A stretch of 64,000 bases of DNA from assembly GCA_014773175.1 (NCBI GenBank), contig VXCM01001260.1, forward strand, positions 27,808 through 91,807, given 5' to 3'. Positions 25,673 to 64,000 of this stretch are shown here, one piece after another. The position numbers and the translations under genes are program-made. The stretch comes from Lucifuga dentata (lineage: Eukaryota; Chordata; Actinopteri; Ophidiiformes; Bythitidae). Under the pieces are notes generated by a model. It searched no databases, was not told where the DNA came from, and saw only the letters and a list, made by a program, of their open reading frames with translations. Each line of letters starts with the position of its first letter. The first letter of the stretch is position 1.

Positions 25673-26150
25673 CATGAAGCCTCTCTGAAAAGATTCTAGA
25701 AACAACTTGAAATGTTTGGCACTTCTGCACTAAATTGTAATCTGTAATAACCACAAAACTAATAATAATAATAATAACGTGTGTTTTCCCCTCTGTAACA
25801 TATTGGAATCACTCCATCTGAATTTTGGATTTTTTTTTGTACTGGTAATATTTTACTTTTGATTAAAAACATTCACAAGCTGTTGGCTGGCACAGTATAC
25901 CTGAGTGAGATATTATTCCCATCTTGAACAGTTATATAATATATCAAAACCATGTAATTGAAGAAAAAAATGTAAATGACTGTAAGAATTATAGATTCAT
26001 ATCAAATACTCAATTTCAAGTTCTGTCTTTTGTTATAGACAACCTAATTTGTGTAAATGTCCATGATCACAATGTAAAAATAAACAATGACATTAAAAAA
26101 AAAAAACAAAATGACCACAACCAAACTGCTTCACACACTTAAAGAAACAC

Positions 26151-26157
26151 TTAAGAC
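26151..26157 (-). promoter_or_regulatory. miR-499/208 seed match (7-mer-A1) near stop codon
   Basis: TTAAGAC on plus gives GTCTTAA on the transcript strand, about 215 nt 3' of the sox6 stop codon. Confidence 0.4.
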
Positions 26158-26371
26158 CAAATAGCTTTTGATTCTGATGAAGCCACAACGGCATGCTGGC
26201 TCCTAAATGATATATCATTGTTATTTTTTCATTTTAAATGTTATCAGAACTTGTGTGGTGTTGTTTCATTATCTTTTCTTTTGCTCTTCCCCTCCCTCAG
26301 ATCAGACCAGTCCTCTGGCCCTCCTCCTGTGTTGTGTTATGTCTGCATTTGCCTCTTGGATCACTGAGGCC

Positions 26372-59272
<32,901 letters not shown>

Positions 59273-61009
59273 CTACTTTGCCACAGTAATGTGGCACATT
59301 GCAAATGAGCCCTCGGCTTCTAGCCCAAACATCTGCATTAACAAAAGGATAAGCTGGTTTGTGTGGAGCAGGATTACTGAGGAACGTTCCACAATATTCA
59401 CTCCTTCCTCCACCTGCAGAGTACTGTTAGTGGAAAATACCATGACAGCAATAACTAAATACATAGCTTACAAGTTAGAAATACTTTAGGGGTTTGCGTG
59501 CATGTGTGTTAATGTGTACAGAATACATGTTAAATATATTCCCTAGCATTCAAATAGTAATTACACAGAGACCAGCATGTTCTCTCAGGCAGTTCCTACA
59601 GCTGTAGACTTGTCTGGCTATTGTTCAGCGCAACATTGTTTGTTTCTGAGTGATAGCTTTGGCAGCAGAGCCTGAGCACTTGTATGTGAACTGGTTAGAA
59701 CAAGTGTGCAGTCACAATAACAAGGGTAAAAAAAACACATTCTTATCTCATATATCACTGAGATCGAGCAAGTAAGAATAGCTCTCTAAATAGCAGCATT
59801 ATTCATTACTATTCACTGCTGTTAGCCTACCATCAGCGTGTTTGTCAGTCAGGGATATAAAAAGAGTGATATCCAGGGGGTGCTGAGTGTATAACTGAGT
59901 ACCAGAAGTTTTCACACACTAAAACTAGTGTGTTGTGATGGACAAAACAGCCCCAGTGAGACACGGCAGCACAGTGCGTGTACAGCTAGGGCTGGTCTGA
60001 TGCGTGTGTGTGTGTGTGTGTGTGTGTGGTGGTGGTGGGGGGGGTAGCTGGCCTTAGCTCAGACCCCACTTCTGCCTGTCACTTCTTCTCACAAACATAT
60101 GGGGGCCATTAAGCCAGCGACAAGGTAAACGTATATACCGTCTCTTCTGCTTTGCCCTCGCACACTTGCCTCACTTCGCAATCTTACAGCACACAGCACA
60201 ATGTGATACAGGCCATGGAAATTCAACCCCCATTTAGGAGCAAATAAAATCACACAGGAGAAGTGGTTTCAAATAGTGCTGTGTTGGATGTGAGGGGGTG
60301 TAGTGTGGTTATTTCTACACCTTCTCTTTATGGTACTGTTTTCTCACTGCCCTCCTCTCCCTCTCTCACCCCCCACCCCTGCCCTCTCTCTCTCTCTGCT
60401 GTGTGTGACTTACGATTTAGGATAATAAATGGCTGGATGTCTTTCGATGTCATGTGAAACCCTGCAAGGGTCATGTGCTAAGTGAGTATACCAGCACTGC
60501 TAGGGGGGTCTTGGGGGTCCAAGGTCTGGGTCTTGAGTGGATACAGTCTACACTGAGGCACCAGGCTCCAGTAGACTGTGCCAGGTTAGTGTCACTAGTG
60601 AAAAGGAATTATGTAGGAAATGGTATTTTCTGTCCTGGTCATGTCTGGTCCCATGCCCAGTGCCTGGACTCTGAATGCTAGGGGGGATGCAGGTGATGCC
60701 ATGGCTAGGTCACAACCGGCTATATTTCCTTGCTCATGTGACACCATGAAATTTAAGTCACAGGTCTGTTGAGGGTTGATAGATGTAGTGAAGACCTTTC
60801 TTAGACCAGATCAAATGATGATGAATAAACTATGTAACTACAACTAGTGCTTGAAGTAGGCCATGATTTTCATTTCAGAGTACTGGGACATTTTCTGGAG
60901 TACCAGAACCTCTCATAAATCTTCCGTACTCTACTGTAGAACAACGCAGAGGAAAACAATAGCAAAGGTTGCAGCTGGACAAATTAAATTGAGGGACTGC
61001 GTATTTATA

Positions 61010-61090
61010 TATACCAGGGATGGGCAATTTTGAAGAGGACGGGGGCCAATAAAACTTCATTCTCACAAAGGGCCACATTAAATAAAACAA
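61010..61090 (+). mobile_element. hAT-like MITE end fragment
   Basis: CAGGGATGGGCAATTTTGAA followed by GGGGGCCAATAAAA and CAAAGGGCCACATTAAAT resembles the 'CAGGGGTGGGCAA...GGGCCACAT' ends of vertebrate hAT-type elements. No partner end was found; limits are approximate. Confidence 0.5.
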
Positions 61091-62600
61091 AAATTACAGT
61101 GAACTCAGTACATACAGGACCCATCAACATTTTCTGGAACACGACAACCCCCCCTCCACCACCACCATTTTGTCCAATTCAAGCACTGACTACAACCATC
61201 AAATTTATTCATAATCACTGACTTTTAAAATTCATTGTATTACCACAGCTGTTCACTGTCATATTACTAAAATAACAATATTACTAAAATGAATGTACAA
61301 CATATAATTTTTACACTAATGAGACCTAGTGCTGTCAAGCCGAGTTTATATTGCCAAATTAGACCTACAGGAACTTAACCAAACGTTAATTCATTTTCAG
61401 TTTCTAATTTCATAGGAAAACCATGCTATTTAATGCAATAACCTCAATGACTTGAAAAATAAATGCCTCAATATTGCTATTATTTGTATCCCTGTAAAGC
61501 ACAGCAGAAACACAGGATAAAAAACACAGAACGAGGGGACTGTCAACTGTCAGCAGGATGTCTATGAGGATGCCTGGCAGAGGGATCCAATGGCGCCATT
61601 CTGCAGGTCCATTAGAGGCATATCGGTCTGAACAGTGCAAAGGGATTGTAAAGTTTTACTTGTGTCTATTTGTTTAAAAGATGATTTGGCATTTCTATGG
61701 CTGTGCTTGTCTACCATGTAACACCAGGTCATTGAGCACAGCCAGCAGATGAGGTGATGACTTACTACTACGGTGCCAAAATGACTTTGTTACCATGTCA
61801 GCACCACAGGGTTGGGGTCATAAGCAGCGGTCCCTGGGAACTGTCTCATAATGATAACATCAGATTAGAGCGCCTTAGTCTTGGAAGTAAATGCTTGGCC
61901 ACTCACTTCATGGAAAAAAGACACGGGAGCATCCTGCATGCGCCGTAGGTAGTGATAACACTGTGCTCTTTGGATATATTGTGTGGACCGGCTAGAAATA
62001 ATAGAGGTTTTGAAATACCTCTCTTGACTACAAGAGTCATTTTCAAACCCCCTTTGCTATTTCTTCATGAACTCATGAATTATGCAAGACCTATACACAT
62101 GGCGATCCCTGACCATGATTCCATAATAGTTCCTGTTATTTGAACTAAAACATTTTCTGTGTCAAACCTATTGCAGAAAGCACATTTGTAAAAGACTCCC
62201 CCTCAGGCACTTTGTTTAAGCTGTCATGGCTCCATAGTTCCAAAATAGCTGATTTTCTTTTTCATCCTGTGGTTTTATAGTTAATTCATTAACTGCACTA
62301 CCACACCTTTTAATGTTGTGTCGCAAACCTGCTGACCTCCTAGTGTTTCTTTTTCTGTCCTCAGTCCTCTTCCTTGTTCTGTTCCAGCTTAACAACAAAG
62401 AGGACTTTCCCTGTTGTACGTGTGTCATAAATCATTTTATTTGACAGTTACGTTTTAGACAACACCGTCTCCTTCTGCTTGCGGGTGTTGGAGAGAAATT
62501 AGGAGAACTTTTTAAATGCCAATCATATTTTTATTAGATTCATAACTCATAAAAAAAAAAAAATCCTGGGACAAAGTAGGCAATGCCAGGTGAATGACTA

Positions 62601-63143
62601 CAGCGCTGGCCAAAGTATTGCCCCCCCCTGTGTTTTTGTGTAAATTTTTCTTTCTGAGTTAAAATACTACTCCAAACACAACAAAATTATTTTTTTTTAC
62701 TGTGTTAGAGTAAGTGCAACAGAAAAAAAAGCAAATAGTTCTTAATACTGTTAAGTAAGAAGACACTTTTGACATATTGTTAAGATTTGAAGAAAAATAC
62801 CAATATTAGTAGAGATCAAACAAGAAGTTAATACATCTTCTTTGAGGTAGGGTCAGAGCAAATGGTTGTCACGTGTTTTCACTGACTTGTAGAAATATTG
62901 TAGTCATATTACCCTATTCTGAAATCCAAATTTAAGTCTAAAGAATAGTTGAATATTCTGAACGAATACTCAACTACTTATAAANTGAAATCCAAATTTA
63001 AGTCTAAAGAATAGTTGAATATTCTGAACGAATACTCAACTACTTATAAAACACCAATAAATAAATTTTGTTGTGTTTGGAGTGATACTTTGGTAAAGTT
63101 TACACAAAAACACAGGGGAGTGCAATACTTTTGGCCAGCACTG
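62601..63143. mobile_element. Tc1/mariner-type MITE with about 92 bp TIRs
   Basis: The left end CAGCGCTGGCCAAAGTATTG (62601) and the right end CAATACTTTTGGCCAGCACTG (up to 63143) are inverted copies. Similarity continues inward through CCCCTGTGTTTTTGTGTAAA and ACTCCAAACACAACAAAATT for roughly 92 bp. TA flanks both sides (62599-62600 and 63144-63145), as expected of Tc1/mariner insertion. There is no transposase, so it is nonautonomous. Its interior carries a 65 bp duplication around an N (62985), so the true length is probably about 477 bp. Confidence 0.85.
62920..63050 (+). repeat. Perfect 65 bp direct duplication across an N
   Basis: 62920-62984 and 62986-63050 are identical (TGAAATCCAAATTTAAGTCT ... 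CAACTACTTATAAA), separated by a single N at 62985. A likely assembly artefact inside the MITE. Confidence 0.9.
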
Positions 63144-64000
63144 TACAGTGAAATTTAGGCTGCACACTTTTAAAAAGAGATATAGATGTTTTCTTTTGAT
63201 GAGAGTCATGAAAGTTGGAGGTTCCTGTCTTGGCATGTTATCAATCAACATGTTAGAGCACTTTCCCACAAATTTGTTTTTGTATGTCGAAGTCTTGCAT
63301 GTGGAGTTTTTCTCATTCCATTCAAAAGACAAAGAGAGAGAGAGGCATGCTGTTACAGGCAATGCGAGTGGTTGTATTTCCAAGAAACCCCGGTCCTTAC
63401 ATCACCCTCATCGCCATCTTACTATTAATATTTATTATCAAAAGACATATTTTTGTAAACTTCAAACTGTATTTGGACATTTGCCTCTTATCAATATAAC
63501 AATAAAAAAATCTTTTCATGCAGGACTTAACTACTGTGTAACTGGATCTTGGAAAGTGATTATAGGAAGAATGCTACTGAGAGATCCTCTCATGCTGAAG
63601 ACATGTTTACATTCCTCTGCTTCTTTACCCATATCTATTGTTCCACATGGATGCTGCTTTAAACTAGAAAATTCCCATTCCTTGGTCCCAAGTCCATGAT
63701 CCCTCAGAGCAGAGTATTGGCCTCAAATATAAACCAAACCAGTTTGTAAGGGAGTGTAGCCTGAGGGTCACGGGTGGTGAAGAAAGGCAGACTTATGCAG
63801 CATCTTCAATTCTCCCAGCATAATTTATTTTTGAGCTCCCAAGTGCACGTGCAACCAAAATACAGAAGAATCAAAATAAAGCATACAAAAACAACTGCAA
63901 ACTTTCAACTAAACTTCAAATAACTAAATCTAAACAAAGAAAAATGACGTGCACTTTGCTGCACTCACAACATGGCCTTCTTGTTTGTCTGGCTGCCATG

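Larger units (their letters stand above)
22012..26371 (-). other. sox6: Probable sox6 3' UTR (end uncertain)
   Basis: No ORF or recognised gene follows the stop codon. Vertebrate SOX6 transcripts have 3' UTRs of several kb. The proximal part (about 25.08-26.37 kb) is supported by five seed matches to miR-499/miR-208 on the minus strand. Candidate AATAAA signals on the minus strand (TTTATT on plus) lie near 25595, 25040 and 24595. The AU-rich, repeat-poor character continues to about 22012, where a long A tract (T on plus) begins; the true poly(A) site cannot be fixed from sequence alone. A T tract with an N at 23714 interrupts the region. Confidence 0.45.

Noticed and set aside
63148..63699. 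Longest plus-strand open frame (183 codons) just beyond the MITE
   Set aside because: No recognisable domain, composition like surrounding noncoding DNA, starts two bases beyond the transposon's TA flank. It lies antisense in a probable sox6 intron, so it is most likely chance.

Overview
The window is vertebrate nuclear DNA, most likely from a ray-finned (teleost) fish. It is AT-rich, intron-dominated and full of (CA)n/(GA)n microsatellites, homopolymer A/T tracts and small DNA-transposon remnants of the Tc1/mariner and hAT kinds common in teleosts. It contains one recognisable gene: the 3' half of sox6 (SoxD family HMG-box transcription factor), on the minus strand. Eight coding exons run from about 59.1 kb down to the stop codon at 26.37 kb. 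All seven introns inside the window have GT-AG ends, and the reading frame closes exactly across all eight exons (486 complete codons plus one split codon at the upstream edge, then TGA). The N-terminal half (leucine zipper, coiled coil, Q-rich region) must lie above 59.1 kb, mostly or wholly beyond the window edge.

Layout by coordinate. 1-22.0 kb: no gene seen; this is the region 3' of sox6, holding microsatellites, a decayed Tc1-like transposon with a recognisable broken transposase (10.6-12.0 kb), a hAT-like end (19.8 kb), a perfect AT palindrome (21.1 kb) and stretches that look like unique, possibly conserved noncoding DNA. About 22.0-26.37 kb: probable long sox6 3' UTR, carrying a cluster of miR-499/miR-208-type seed matches on the transcript strand. 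26.37-59.14 kb: the eight exons and seven introns, with one MITE-like repeat ending about 55-60 bp from a splice donor, a LINE-like 3' tail close to an acceptor, and a nested MITE pair (52.5-53.6 kb). 59.14-64.0 kb: part of the next intron upstream, with a hAT-like fragment and a complete MITE with long Tc1-type terminal inverted repeats (62.60-63.14 kb).

How the parts work together: SoxD proteins dimerise through an N-terminal coiled coil, bind DNA through the HMG box (split here over two exons) and recruit co-factors. The exons present encode the linker with a PLNLS CtBP-type motif, two candidate SUMO acceptor lysines, the complete HMG box and the acidic C-terminus. In striated muscle sox6 is known to be repressed by miR-499/miR-208b, which fits the 3' UTR seed cluster.

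No novel biological system was found. The most useful unexpected observation is technical: at least seven of the 16 single-N positions are flanked by perfect direct duplicates (18 to 65 bp), which look like unmerged contig overlaps, so those tandem duplications should be treated as assembly artefacts.
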